Source: a virus
IMG/VR virus record: IMGVR_UViG_3300028392_000030
Coordinates: 62,001-126,000 of that record
Length of the DNA: 64,000 bases
Strand: one strand, 5' to 3'
In this document: piece after piece, positions 32,310 through 41,830 of the stretch
How the letters are laid out: the number at the start of each line of letters is the position of its first letter
Position numbering within the stretch: the first letter of the stretch is position 1
The notes under the pieces: model-generated
Seen by the model: only the letters and a program-made list of their open reading frames with translations
Database searches by the model: none
Told to the model about the DNA's origin: nothing
Position numbers and translations under genes: made by a program

Positions 32310-33585
32310 ACCATTCCAATAGTTCGTTGTCTGCACTCAGTATGTCTTTGAGAGTATAAGTATCACCACGCACCTGTTCTAGTCGCAACACACGTTCTTT
32401 TCCTTTGACTAACCCCGCCGGATATTCCTCAGGCCACTGTTCTGCAAACGTCGGACGATTCTTTAACTGTAACAGTATATCTCTGAGCGCACCTGTATTT
32501 AAGTTGGCTACCAGAGCATCGACCTTTTTATCTAGCAATTGTCTAGGCAGGGCCAACGGACTCATTATAATGTCCGGAGTAAACCCAAATACAACTTTGG
32601 CCAATACGTCTACACCAAGCTCGTGAGCCAATGCTTGTATGTTGGCCACTTCAAATAGTCCAGGCAACGTAAGTGTAAAGTCTATACGCATTTGTCTACG
32701 ATTGGTGGCAACAGCTACACCTTGACGGAAATTCTCTTGCCATTGTTGGTAGTTGAGCCCAGTTCGAATATACTCGCCTACAGCGCCTGTGCCATCCAGA
32801 CTGGCACAAACTTGCCAGTCCCGCAAATGCGCCAAGATGTCACGATAAAGATTAACACCTCGATAATCAACCCTGCTGAGATTAGTATTGTATCTTGCAT
32901 AGACACGCCGACCATCACCTTGATCTACTATTTGTTTCATGTAGCGCCAATGCTGTTCAAACATTAGCGGCTCTCCACCTACCCAGTATATTTCTTCTAC
33001 GCGATGTTCTGCCACTGCTTGGGCAAATTCTGCTTCAATTTGTGTGTCTTGGAACTGACTTATTTCTTCTCGGACTGCAGGTCGCATCCAGTTGTTTTTG
33101 GGATTAGCCCAGTTGATCATGTTGTTGGCACGTTGCTCTGATTCCCAACTACTACTCAGCATATCCCCGCAGGTGCGACATTTAAAGTTACATAAATTAC
33201 TAAAGCGATAATCCCAACTAACTGGCTTGACAGTAGTTGAGCCATCTGCTGCAGTATTTGCCATTGCATCCGCATACTTGTGTGCAAATAGTCGATTAAA
33301 GTAACTACGGTAAACATCTGTGTTCAACAGCTTGTTGTTACATACGTCACATTCTGGTAATGTTTCTCCAGCCATCATTCTACGTCGAACACTTTTCATG
33401 TGTTCACTGTTCCAATGTTGGTCCAGCGAAACTGGATTATACTTACCAGTTCCGGAACTGGTATCTATATACTGTTCAAAACTTTGTGCAGGCTCACGGC
33501 TAGCACAGCACATTCTACGCTCGGTCTGTGGGGAGAGATAGGTATGCGTCCATGGCGCCATGCATAGGTTATCTGGTTTCTGCAT
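32290..33585 (-). CDS. Radical SAM protein (twitch-type, subgroup A)
   Basis: The 431-residue protein has CNFKCRTC (C132, C136, C139), YWVGGEPLMFEQHW, and N-terminal cysteine sites LCMAPW, RMCCASREP and ECDVCNN, which suggest an auxiliary cluster built from N-terminal residues. It shares subgroup A features (xCxxPW...CC at the N-terminus) with the proteins at 34486, 35715 and 43232. The chemistry is radical SAM, generating a 5'-deoxyadenosyl radical; the substrate is unknown. Confidence 0.9.
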   Translation of the reverse strand: MQKPDNLCMAPWTHTYLSPQTERRMCCASREPAQSFEQYIDTSSGTGKYNPVSLDQHWNSEHMKSVRRRMMAGETLPECDVCNNKLLNTDVYRSYFNRLFAHKYADAMANTAADGSTTVKPVSWDYRFSNLCNFKCRTCGDMLSSSWESEQRANNMINWANPKNNWMRPAVREEISQFQDTQIEAEFAQAVAEHRVEEIYWVGGEPLMFEQHWRYMKQIVDQGDGRRVYARYNTNLSRVDYRGVNLYRDILAHLRDWQVCASLDGTGAVGEYIRTGLNYQQWQENFRQGVAVATNRRQMRIDFTLTLPGLFEVANIQALAHELGVDVLAKVVFGFTPDIIMSPLALPRQLLDKKVDALVANLNTGALRDILLQLKNRPTFAEQWPEEYPAGLVKGKERVLRLEQVRGDTYTLKDILSADNELLEWYESIVT

Positions 33586-34489
33586 ACGCTAATAAAGGGT
33601 TGATAATTTCTTCTTGTATGCGTTGACAAACTAATGTGCTGTCAAAAAATCTAGCACGATTGTGTTCAATACGTTCCAAAGTTTCAGCTGTATACGGTTC
33701 TTGTGCAAACTCACGCAAATTCTGTTGTATCTTTAGTAAACGATCGGCACCGGCCAATAGGTCATACGATTCATCAAACATGTTATTGTAAGTTACGAAT
33801 CCCTGCGCTTGTATATACTGCAAGGTACCAGGTGCACCTTGTATCTGAAATGGGTGTTGAAAGGCCATGGGTTTAAATGACTTTTCAGTTACAAATGGTA
33901 TGCCGCTGGCCGGCAATTCTTCTGTTGTTTCGACCACTAGACTAAAATAAGTTGAGTTGTACCAGTCTGGACAAAAATATCTTTGCCAATGTATATGATT
34001 GCGTGGAAGATCATTGGGCAATATCTTGTTTCGGTAACTGTAGAGAATACTGTGTAGGTCAGGTGTCATCTGTTCGATCACTCGATCTCTACAGTCATTG
34101 GGTCTGTTAATAGGCATAAATGCCAGGTGTTGATATGTTCTATCGGGTTGGTAGTTTCGATAGCCCAGTTGGTCGTACCACAACGACTCATTATACCAAA
34201 ACCAGTTGGTGTTTAACAAGCAATAGGCCCAGTCGTAATCAGTATCCACTCTTTCCCAAAGATTATTGATCACTACCCGGTGTCCAGATTTAGATAATTG
34301 TTGTGCCCATTGCCGAATAGTTGTGTTGTTTAAATCCACAACATCGATTACGTAAATGTCATTTAGATCTTCTACGCCATTGAATCTACAAGTCTGAAAA
34401 TACGTTTCAAACAACGGTTGTATGTAGTTTGGCCATATCGAGCGCCGAAACGATGGATGCGTGACTAGTTTTACACGATTCATTGTCAT
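33569..34489 (-). CDS. GT10/GT-B-like glycosyltransferase paralogue
   Basis: The 306-residue protein has VETTEELPASGIPFVTEKSF then KPMAFQHPF and GFVTYNNMFDESYDLL, the shared signature of four glycosyltransferase-like proteins in this window. It lies between two radical SAM genes and is coupled to the upstream one by an ATGA overlap. The donor and acceptor are unknown. Confidence 0.65.
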   Translation of the reverse strand: MTMNRVKLVTHPSFRRSIWPNYIQPLFETYFQTCRFNGVEDLNDIYVIDVVDLNNTTIRQWAQQLSKSGHRVVINNLWERVDTDYDWAYCLLNTNWFWYNESLWYDQLGYRNYQPDRTYQHLAFMPINRPNDCRDRVIEQMTPDLHSILYSYRNKILPNDLPRNHIHWQRYFCPDWYNSTYFSLVVETTEELPASGIPFVTEKSFKPMAFQHPFQIQGAPGTLQYIQAQGFVTYNNMFDESYDLLAGADRLLKIQQNLREFAQEPYTAETLERIEHNRARFFDSTLVCQRIQEEIINPLLAYAETR

Positions 34490-35718
34490 TGCCCGTGTGG
34501 GTTCTCTGGGCTGATATAACCAATCAATTTAGCAAACTCGGGCTGAACTGCGACCAAGTTTTGGCTGCGTCTACGATCTAAGTTGCCAACTTCTCTACGT
34601 AATTGTTCGCCATCTAGACTGGCTCCACGATTCATAAAATCTGCCACACGTCGAAATTCTTCTTGAACGTGGTTTGGAACATCAGCTGCAAGAAGTCGTT
34701 CGGTAATCACTTGTTTAGCATGTTCTGGCAGGCTACTGATACTAAAGAAGTATGCATCGTGCATCATATTCCAGTAGATAAAATCCATCTGTTGTTCTAA
34801 AATCCACAGTGCTACAGTTTCTAAATAGTAAACGTTAAACACATTTATAGTGCAACAAATTTGTAAACGAATATTCTTGTGTTGGCCACGTAGCTCACGG
34901 AACCGAGCAACGTTGTTGACCACTTCGATCCATACTGCATTTGATCTTTGATATTCAAAGCGTTCACCTACATCGTCGATACTGAATGCTATTTCTACTA
35001 TCTTAAAATGCCGCCAAATCTCTTCGGCGTTGTCGGGCCACTGAGTACCGTTGGTGTTGTAATGTATTTCTATATTGCCAGCCAATCCACGATCAACCAG
35101 GCCTTGTAACATGTTAAAATGCTCTTGGATCATAAAAGGTTCGCCGCCGGTAAACTCTATATACTGTATTTGATCCGATATGCCGGCTATTTCGTTCCAA
35201 AACTTTTGATTTTCTCTGGGCCAAGCGCCTTGACGCAGCATATGATAATGATGATTATCTTTTCTATCTTCATTACGCATTAGATGCTGTAGTTCTTCAG
35301 CAGCATACGTGCTGGAACTCCACGAGCCGCAGATGCGACATTTAAGATTGCAAATATTACCCAATTTAAGATCAACAAACATCAAGGGTTTTGCATCCGC
35401 AGTCCAATCTTGATCGGGCAACATGTGTTTAAGACGATCTAATGTGTGCATACGTTTGCTGGTGCGGCCAGCACGTTCTTCCTTCCAACACTTGCGACAT
35501 GTGTTGGGTTGTTTGCCATCAACAAATTCCTGACGCAGTGCTCGCATGTTGGCACTGTTTTGTATTGCTTTAAAATCAGCAGTGGCCAAATTAAACTTGT
35601 CGCCAGCATCATCTACCAATTCATCGTCGGCTAAACAACAAGGACGCACAGTACCAATAGGACTGGCTTCTAAACTGACCCAAGGTAATACGCAAAATTT
35701 ATCGTGTGGTATTTTCAT
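34486..35718 (-). CDS. Radical SAM protein (twitch-type, subgroup A)
   Basis: The 410-residue protein has CNLKCRIC (C123, C127, C130), EFTGGEPFMIQEHF, and N-terminal FCVLPWVSLEASPIGTVRPC followed by a second Cys, plus TCRKCWKEE. The Cys pairs fit an auxiliary iron-sulfur site. It is in the middle of a run of three adjacent radical SAM genes joined by ATGA overlaps. Confidence 0.92.
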   Translation of the reverse strand: MKIPHDKFCVLPWVSLEASPIGTVRPCCLADDELVDDAGDKFNLATADFKAIQNSANMRALRQEFVDGKQPNTCRKCWKEERAGRTSKRMHTLDRLKHMLPDQDWTADAKPLMFVDLKLGNICNLKCRICGSWSSSTYAAEELQHLMRNEDRKDNHHYHMLRQGAWPRENQKFWNEIAGISDQIQYIEFTGGEPFMIQEHFNMLQGLVDRGLAGNIEIHYNTNGTQWPDNAEEIWRHFKIVEIAFSIDDVGERFEYQRSNAVWIEVVNNVARFRELRGQHKNIRLQICCTINVFNVYYLETVALWILEQQMDFIYWNMMHDAYFFSISSLPEHAKQVITERLLAADVPNHVQEEFRRVADFMNRGASLDGEQLRREVGNLDRRRSQNLVAVQPEFAKLIGYISPENPHGQ

Positions 35719-37043
35719 CTAAGCGGTATCCTTGTGTCTCGGGGTCGATATTCCGCAATGGCTGCCAGTTCTGGAACTACACTCAATAAACTTTCTGAGC
35801 GGCTCCAATCTAAATCATTGACAGTTTCCCAAAAGCGCGGCAACAAATGACTGTTGTCTGTGGCCATCATAAAGGCAATTGCACCTTCAAAACCGCCGAT
35901 AGCTCGGTGTATAGGATCTTTGTCTTGTAACCACGCAATATGCTGTTCAAACTCCTGTTTAAATTGCAATTTAATAGGCATAGGCAACAGATCAATTCTA
36001 TAATTATCTGGTCCTTGCAAGATGTTTAGATTAAAATCTTTGGCCTGAATAAAGCCAGACTCCACCATGTAACGATGGAATCGTGTAAAATTCCAAATGT
36101 TCATTATGCTGAGTGTGGGACTAATCATAAAGTCAATGTGCGGGCATTCGCGTTTGAGGTCTCGTATGTTTTGTTCTACCTGCGCCCAATCAGTGCCCGA
36201 GCGTATAATAGCTGCACGGTCGCCCATGTCATCCAAACTGGCTGCTACACAGATAGTAGGAAAATGCTTCCACAAGTCCAACACATTTTGTTTTTTAAAT
36301 TTAAGTTCAGTCAAATTGGTGTTGTAGACCAAACGCACACGAGTGTTGCCTTTTTTAATCAGCAATTTAAGTATGCGATTGTGTTCTTCCATGATCAAGG
36401 GTTCGCCGCCGGCAAAGTATATTTGATCCAGATGTGGCACATGCTCTTGCATTTGTTCCCAAACATCTTCTTCGTGACGCCCAGCAAATTGCACACGTGG
36501 GCGCAGTTCCTTACCCCACAGTCGAACATCATCGTCGTACCACCGGCTTGAGAATATGCTGCCACAACTGCGACATTTGAGATTGCATATATTACTGAAG
36601 CGCACATCCCAATAGTGTAACCGCATATCGGGCAAACTACCATCAGGCAAAGTATTGTTAATTTCTGCAACATGGTGACCGAAACTCTTGTTGCTGTTGT
36701 TGCGCATACTGGTAAAGCCAGCGGCTTCTTGTTCGTAACAGTCTCCACACTCTAAGCAAGGTTTGTCCTCCAGCATGTTTTGACGCATCAACCGCATAGG
36801 ATCATCATTCCATATTTCACGCATACTCTTTTCTTTAAAGTTACCCACCGGATGTTTAGCTCGACCCAAACAGCACGGATAAGCCCTACCATCCGGCCAA
36901 GCATGTAAATGTATCCAAGGTAACATACAGAAGTTTTCAGACTCCATTAACCGGTAACGTTGTTCTTCAGTTAGCTCTTCTAATTTGATATAATTAGGTA
37001 TGCGATCTTTCCAATTGTATTTGCCTATAATTTTATCAGTCAT
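35715..37043 (-). CDS. Radical SAM protein (twitch-type, subgroup A)
   Basis: The 442-residue protein has CNLKCRSC (C153, C157, C160), YFAGGEPLIMEEHN and the N-terminal FCMLPWIHLHAWPDG...PCCLG and CLECGDC sites. About 30 extra residues precede the first Cys region. It is related to the neighbour at 34486 in organisation. Coupled on both sides by ATGA overlaps. Confidence 0.92.
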   Translation of the reverse strand: MTDKIIGKYNWKDRIPNYIKLEELTEEQRYRLMESENFCMLPWIHLHAWPDGRAYPCCLGRAKHPVGNFKEKSMREIWNDDPMRLMRQNMLEDKPCLECGDCYEQEAAGFTSMRNNSNKSFGHHVAEINNTLPDGSLPDMRLHYWDVRFSNICNLKCRSCGSIFSSRWYDDDVRLWGKELRPRVQFAGRHEEDVWEQMQEHVPHLDQIYFAGGEPLIMEEHNRILKLLIKKGNTRVRLVYNTNLTELKFKKQNVLDLWKHFPTICVAASLDDMGDRAAIIRSGTDWAQVEQNIRDLKRECPHIDFMISPTLSIMNIWNFTRFHRYMVESGFIQAKDFNLNILQGPDNYRIDLLPMPIKLQFKQEFEQHIAWLQDKDPIHRAIGGFEGAIAFMMATDNSHLLPRFWETVNDLDWSRSESLLSVVPELAAIAEYRPRDTRIPLR

Positions 37044-38371
37044 AGTGTATCATACCAGGTTTTTAATACAGGAAAGGTTTCAACAAAATTTTTACCACGT
37101 CGTTGATCGTATTGTTGATGAAACTGTTTAAAGTCGTTGTGTAGTTTGGGCATTTCAAATGTGTCGCTGTGCGGGGTTTTAACACGATCCAAATACTCAA
37201 TCAGTCTGCTGAGATGATTGATTTCATGTTCGTGCATATATAATTGATCCTGGTGTTGGGTTACCCACATGATCAATCGATTGCGATAATACAGCAACAG
37301 GTGTTCTGGTAGAACCAATGGGCTTTGAAAACTAGGGAAACGCAGAATATTAAGAGTAAAACTCACACGCTCGCGTCCGTACATTTTCTTCAGTTCAACC
37401 AGTTTGTCTAACAGGGTATCTAGACTGTTGAGACACAGTGCATTGATGGTACACATACAATGCACCGCACGAATACAGTCAGACTCGAGTAATTTCTCTA
37501 CGTTCTGTAACCAAGCAGGGTAGTCCAGCCCATCTCGAATATACTCGGCTTGATCGTCAACAGCTTCCATGGATGTATAGATATCTACTTCTAAACCCGT
37601 GATGCTGTCTAACAAGCGGTCTACATCTACGTCTACACCTAAGTTGCTGTTGATAGCCAGGCGTGTTGTGCTCTTGCCTTGATTGTTTTTAAACCAATCC
37701 AGCAGTTTCCAAGTCTCGCCCGACATGAGTGGCTCACCGCCGGTGATTCTTAGCTCTTGGAGTGTTTGATGGAGGTCGGATTCCCACCACTTAAAGAACG
37801 CTTCAACATACGGATTTGTCTCACCAAACCGGTATAGTTGAGCACTATCGTGGCTGTGAGTAAAGTGGTTACGCCCATCAGACACCAGGCGCTCATAAGG
37901 GCCGTTTCGCTTGATATCGTTAACCCATGTGCTGCTGAAAGCAGGGTTACAATAGCTACAAGCAAATTGGCAAGTGCGGTCGAATGCGATTTCAAGCGTT
38001 CGAAGATTGACATCTTCTTGACTGGGTGTGTTGTATGCTTCATTTAATGACTCCAATGGATAAATTTTACTTTTGTATACACGGTCGCTGACGGCATCTA
38101 CGCCCATGTCTTCAATCTTCCAACAGTATTCACAACCTGCGGGACGATTACCAGCCTGCATCATAGCACGATCCAATTTTTTAGTTGGAGTATTGTGTAT
38201 GGCTCGAGGATTTGTTTTTAATGCTTCTCGATCTATTGCGTGTGCTGGAGGGTGATGACAACTGGTACTCTGTCCTGAGCCCAACCATATAGTAGCGTTG
38301 TACCATTTGGCCGCGCAAAAGCTGGCACTTTTAGTGTCAAGAACTTGTTGACGAAACTCTAGATCATTCAT
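37040..38371 (-). CDS. Radical SAM protein (subgroup B, SCHHPP type)
   Basis: The 443-residue protein has CQFACSYC (C134, C138, C141) and RITGGEPLMSGETW. The N-terminal region differs from subgroup A: FCAAKWYNATIWLGSG, STSCHHPPAHAI and CEYCWKIED. The same three blocks occur in the protein at 41827, so these two form a separate subgroup. The SCHHPP motif may contribute Cys/His ligands to an auxiliary cluster (inference). Confidence 0.9.
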   Translation of the reverse strand: MNDLEFRQQVLDTKSASFCAAKWYNATIWLGSGQSTSCHHPPAHAIDREALKTNPRAIHNTPTKKLDRAMMQAGNRPAGCEYCWKIEDMGVDAVSDRVYKSKIYPLESLNEAYNTPSQEDVNLRTLEIAFDRTCQFACSYCNPAFSSTWVNDIKRNGPYERLVSDGRNHFTHSHDSAQLYRFGETNPYVEAFFKWWESDLHQTLQELRITGGEPLMSGETWKLLDWFKNNQGKSTTRLAINSNLGVDVDVDRLLDSITGLEVDIYTSMEAVDDQAEYIRDGLDYPAWLQNVEKLLESDCIRAVHCMCTINALCLNSLDTLLDKLVELKKMYGRERVSFTLNILRFPSFQSPLVLPEHLLLYYRNRLIMWVTQHQDQLYMHEHEINHLSRLIEYLDRVKTPHSDTFEMPKLHNDFKQFHQQYDQRRGKNFVETFPVLKTWYDTL

Positions 38372-39129
38372 TGTGCGTAAGTCTCAGTATTTTCTATTTC
38401 TTTAACAACAATATCTGCCCATAATTTTCCTGCTCGAGCATCAGGGTGTATATTGTCGCTCCTGTATAAATTTCGATCTTTTGCAAGTTCAAAAATTCCA
38501 TTTTTTGCAGCGTCAGTGAATGTAAATTTGTCAAAATTAATTTTATCTATCAATACATCTAATTCTAAATTTTTAACACTTGGATATTCAAATCCATTTT
38601 CAAAATAACTATCGTTCCAATAGTTCATAAAACTCATAAATCTATAATTGATATTTTTTGATTCCAACCATGACTGTAGTTTCAACATGTTCAACAGCGA
38701 CTGAAACACCAGCTCTCTTATTCCACCAAATTTTATAATCGGTTTGGCTATGTCCGACATTGGAAATTTAGGATTATCTCCAATACCGCAGTGTCCATAA
38801 TACACGTCTAATTCATTACGATTTTTAAACTTCCAAAATTGTCCCCAGGTCATCTCATTGATTGCCATATCAATCCTGGTCAAGCCACTCCACATGATCA
38901 ACACCAAATCATAATCAAACTTTATGGTGTTTACTATGGTTGAATCACATATCCACTGGTTACCTGCAGCAAAACTGGCTATGTTTGTTACTTTCCAATC
39001 GGAAGGTAAATGTTCAGGCCAATTTTTATGACTGGATTGTGCATTGCCCTCTGAGGCAGTAAAACTACAACCGTTGACCAAAACTTTTTTTGTTTTAGGA
39101 AAATTTTGTTTAAACTCTAAACTATTCAT
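38368..39129 (-). CDS. SGNH/GDSL-type hydrolase-like protein
   Basis: The 253-residue protein starts with KKVLVNGCSFTASEG, a block I-like segment in which the Ser of GCSFT is the likely nucleophile, and ends with DNIHPDARAGKLWADIV, a DxxH block V. These features match SGNH hydrolases that add or remove acyl groups on carbohydrates. Its place between a sulfotransferase-like and a radical SAM gene supports a role in glycan tailoring. Confidence 0.72.
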   Translation of the reverse strand: MNSLEFKQNFPKTKKVLVNGCSFTASEGNAQSSHKNWPEHLPSDWKVTNIASFAAGNQWICDSTIVNTIKFDYDLVLIMWSGLTRIDMAINEMTWGQFWKFKNRNELDVYYGHCGIGDNPKFPMSDIAKPIIKFGGIRELVFQSLLNMLKLQSWLESKNINYRFMSFMNYWNDSYFENGFEYPSVKNLELDVLIDKINFDKFTFTDAAKNGIFELAKDRNLYRSDNIHPDARAGKLWADIVVKEIENTETYAQ

Positions 39130-39725
39130 ATTATTTCCCTTAGACGAGATAATACTTCATCGTATGCTGTAATTTTAGGAAAGCGATCAATATCAGATCC
39201 ACTTAAATCTGGTTCAATTTTTTCGTAAGACAAGGTAGTGTCAAAATATTCTTTGCAGTCATTCCACACAGCCAGAGTTTCGCGCACAGTTTGAACAAAT
39301 GGTAATAATTGCCCATTGGTCAACTGCAACGCAAAATCACGGCTGGCGAATACAGAATCGGCATTTCTATCCTGCTGCCATTTTCCTAAACGATACGATA
39401 TAGCGTAACTCAATGCTTGAGCCGCAATATCTTCTCGATACAATCCAATTATATAAGAGTTATTAAACAAAGAATCCCATTGGTCTTCTGGAGGCATATG
39501 ATTTGGCATAATTTTTACTATGCTCTGCTGAGCAGAATCATATACATGCGGCCTTGACGAGTGATTGTAATGAAACACTTCTCCTAAAAAAGGCAATCCA
39601 GTAATTTTACTCAACAGGTTTCCAAAGGCGGTGCTGCCAGTTCGGTAATTGGCCATTAACACTATACTCCAGTTGCCTGGAATTTCAAACTCGTGGTTGG
39701 TAAGTGTTATCTTAAAGTCGTTCAT
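39126..39725 (-). CDS. Stf0-like sulfotransferase
   Basis: The 199-residue protein has MANYRTGSTAFGNLLSKITG, resembling the PAPS 5'-phosphosulfate loop, and YREDIAAQALSYAISYRLGK W, resembling the 3'-phosphate-binding segment of Stf0-type sulfotransferases (RxDxxxQAVS). Such enzymes move a sulfonyl group from PAPS to a sugar hydroxyl. It is coupled by ATGA overlaps to the genes on both sides. Confidence 0.75.
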   Translation of the reverse strand: MNDFKITLTNHEFEIPGNWSIVLMANYRTGSTAFGNLLSKITGLPFLGEVFHYNHSSRPHVYDSAQQSIVKIMPNHMPPEDQWDSLFNNSYIIGLYREDIAAQALSYAISYRLGKWQQDRNADSVFASRDFALQLTNGQLLPFVQTVRETLAVWNDCKEYFDTTLSYEKIEPDLSGSDIDRFPKITAYDEVLSRLREII

Positions 39726-40906
39726 TTGATATATTGATTGATAAATTTGTGGAACTGATTGGGTAACTCTCTAGGAACTTGGTGCCGCATTTCGGTATAC
39801 AATGCTTGGTTGTATTTACATACATTATAACACTCTTTGTAGAAACTTGCAAGGTCTTGTTGACACAAGTCTTCAACCACTTTGGCTATACGTTCAATTC
39901 GATCTTGACTACTATCTATTAGATCAAACGATTCGTCTACCACATGACCAAATGTTCGAAATCCTAGATTCTGTATATCTCGATAAAAACCACGATTGGC
40001 CACAGCTATAAATGGATGTCCTACAGCAATGGGTTTCCAAATCTTTTCTGTTCTAAAACTGTATGGGTAATTGAACACTGTTTCGGTTACCAGACTAAAG
40101 TAAGTATCTCTATATGCCGAGCCATCAACTACAGCATCGCCCCAAGTATTGTTAAACAAGTTAAATTTAACAGTACCAGCAGAGGGCAAATGATCTATGT
40201 TGTTTCTAAATGCAGGTGTTTCATACTGTTTGGGTAACAAGTGTAGATCAATTGGCCGTTCCATGCGATCTGTACCATCTTGGTCAAACGTCAATTTGAT
40301 CACGTTCATGTTGTTAAAATTCTGCCAACGTGCCTGCGGCAAAGTTGTTACTAATCTAAGATCAGTGTCAAGGTTTGTCCATAGACTTTGGTCTAACAAG
40401 TTGTTTACTTGGAATCTTTCCAACAGATATTTTCTATGGCTACGCATACGGCCATTTAGAAACAAGAACTTGTATGGCTTATTGGTAATTGCAAAATATT
40501 CATCTATACGGTTGCCTGCCTCAACATTTTCGTCAAAGTCAAATATCTTAGGTAAAAAATATTCATAACTCATGTAGGGCCATTTTTCAGGATCCATGGC
40601 GCCGCCACCGATTAACAGTATTCGACCTTCTTCAATCAGATTGATTAGTCCTTTGACAAAGCACCAAGTGACCAGTGTTTCACTTCCTTCTGCAGCATTG
40701 TCTAATATCACTGTCACTTGTCCTGTGCGAGCTAGCTCTTGTATTTCATAATTATAGTTATTGACCTGTTCTCTGCACATGACATACACAGCACCTGGAA
40801 CTATTTTATGTTGCTTGATATCCCAAAACTCACCGTCGGCCCAAGGTAATAATTCTCTATATACTTCGCTGTGTGTGTCTAATATAAGTTTATGATTTCC
40901 TAGCAT
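39722..40906 (-). CDS. GT10/GT-B-like glycosyltransferase paralogue
   Basis: The 394-residue protein has VTETVFNYPYSFRTEKIWKP then GFRTFGHVVDESFDLI, the signature of this family. An N-terminal region has strands typical of a GT-B Rossmann half (GQVTVILDNA, GRILLIGGGA). It starts directly after the UDP-glucuronate decarboxylase stop, so it may use the UDP-xylose product (inference). Confidence 0.68.
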   Translation of the reverse strand: MLGNHKLILDTHSEVYRELLPWADGEFWDIKQHKIVPGAVYVMCREQVNNYNYEIQELARTGQVTVILDNAAEGSETLVTWCFVKGLINLIEEGRILLIGGGAMDPEKWPYMSYEYFLPKIFDFDENVEAGNRIDEYFAITNKPYKFLFLNGRMRSHRKYLLERFQVNNLLDQSLWTNLDTDLRLVTTLPQARWQNFNNMNVIKLTFDQDGTDRMERPIDLHLLPKQYETPAFRNNIDHLPSAGTVKFNLFNNTWGDAVVDGSAYRDTYFSLVTETVFNYPYSFRTEKIWKPIAVGHPFIAVANRGFYRDIQNLGFRTFGHVVDESFDLIDSSQDRIERIAKVVEDLCQQDLASFYKECYNVCKYNQALYTEMRHQVPRELPNQFHKFINQYIK

Positions 40907-41830
40907 TTATAATTGTTCTTTGAAATAATTAATGGTTTTGAGTAGCCCTTGGTCGAGATCAATCTCTGGGCGCCAACCCAATAAAGTGTTGGCTAAATTA
41001 ATGTCTGGCCGGCGTTGTTTAGGATCATCTGCGATAGGCGGCAAATGTATTATGCTACTCAAGGATTCTGTTAACTTGATTATTTTTTTAGCCATATCAA
41101 TCATTGTGTATTCACTAGGGTTGCCAATATTGACCGGACCTATTTCTCCTGAGTTCATTAGAGCTATTAGTCCTCTCACAGTGTCAGACACATAGCAAAA
41201 TGAACGAGTTTGCAATCCTTTGCCATAAACAGTTAAGTCCTGATTGGTCAATGCTTGCATAATAAAATTACTAATTACTCGGCCATCATTCTTTGACAAG
41301 TGTGGACCAAATGTATTGAATATCCTAGCAATTTTAATATCAACGTGGTGTTCTTTGTGATAGTTTATAAAAAGACTTTCAGCACAACGTTTGCCCTCGT
41401 CATAACAGCTCCTTATTCCTAAAGGATTTACATTTCCCCAATAATCCTCTGTTTGGGGCGATACCAGTGGATCTCCATAAACTTCGGAGGTGCTGGTTTG
41501 TAATATGCGAGCTCCGGTGTTGTGTGCCAATTTTAACATATTAATTGCACCTAACACACACGTCTGGATTGTATTAACTGGATCTTTTTGATACCACTTT
41601 GGGCTTGCCGGGCAGGCCAAATTATAAATTTGATCTACAGCAAGTGTTATGGGTTCTTTTACATCGTGTTTAATGAAATCAAATCTAGGATGGTCGCGCA
41701 GTAATTTAATATTGTCAAGACTGCTTGATAGTAAATTATCTAAACAATAAACAGTATGGTCCATTGCTAATAGTTCACGGCATAAATGACTTCCAATAAA
41801 CCCGCTACCACCAGTAACTAATATTTTCAT
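40907..41830 (-). CDS. UDP-glucuronate decarboxylase (UDP-xylose synthase)
   Basis: I start at ATG 41830 (MKILVTGGSGFIGSHLCREL), in an ATGA overlap with the radical SAM gene, giving 307 residues. Diagnostic UXS segments are IYNLACPASPKWYQKDPVNT, STSEVYGDP, a YWGNVNPLGIRSCYDEGKR block carrying the catalytic Tyr and Lys, RIFNTFGPHL and TRSFCYVSD. The enzyme converts UDP-glucuronate to UDP-xylose with bound NAD. This gives the most specific clue to a sugar used by the pathway. Confidence 0.93.
   Translation of the reverse strand: MKILVTGGSGFIGSHLCRELLAMDHTVYCLDNLLSSSLDNIKLLRDHPRFDFIKHDVKEPITLAVDQIYNLACPASPKWYQKDPVNTIQTCVLGAINMLKLAHNTGARILQTSTSEVYGDPLVSPQTEDYWGNVNPLGIRSCYDEGKRCAESLFINYHKEHHVDIKIARIFNTFGPHLSKNDGRVISNFIMQALTNQDLTVYGKGLQTRSFCYVSDTVRGLIALMNSGEIGPVNIGNPSEYTMIDMAKKIIKLTESLSSIIHLPPIADDPKQRRPDINLANTLLGWRPEIDLDQGLLKTINYFKEQL

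Noticed and set aside
36075-36551. Plus-strand ORF of 158 codons opposite a radical SAM gene
   Set aside because: It is antisense to the conserved core (including the GGEP region) of the radical SAM gene; composition looks random and no start signal is present.
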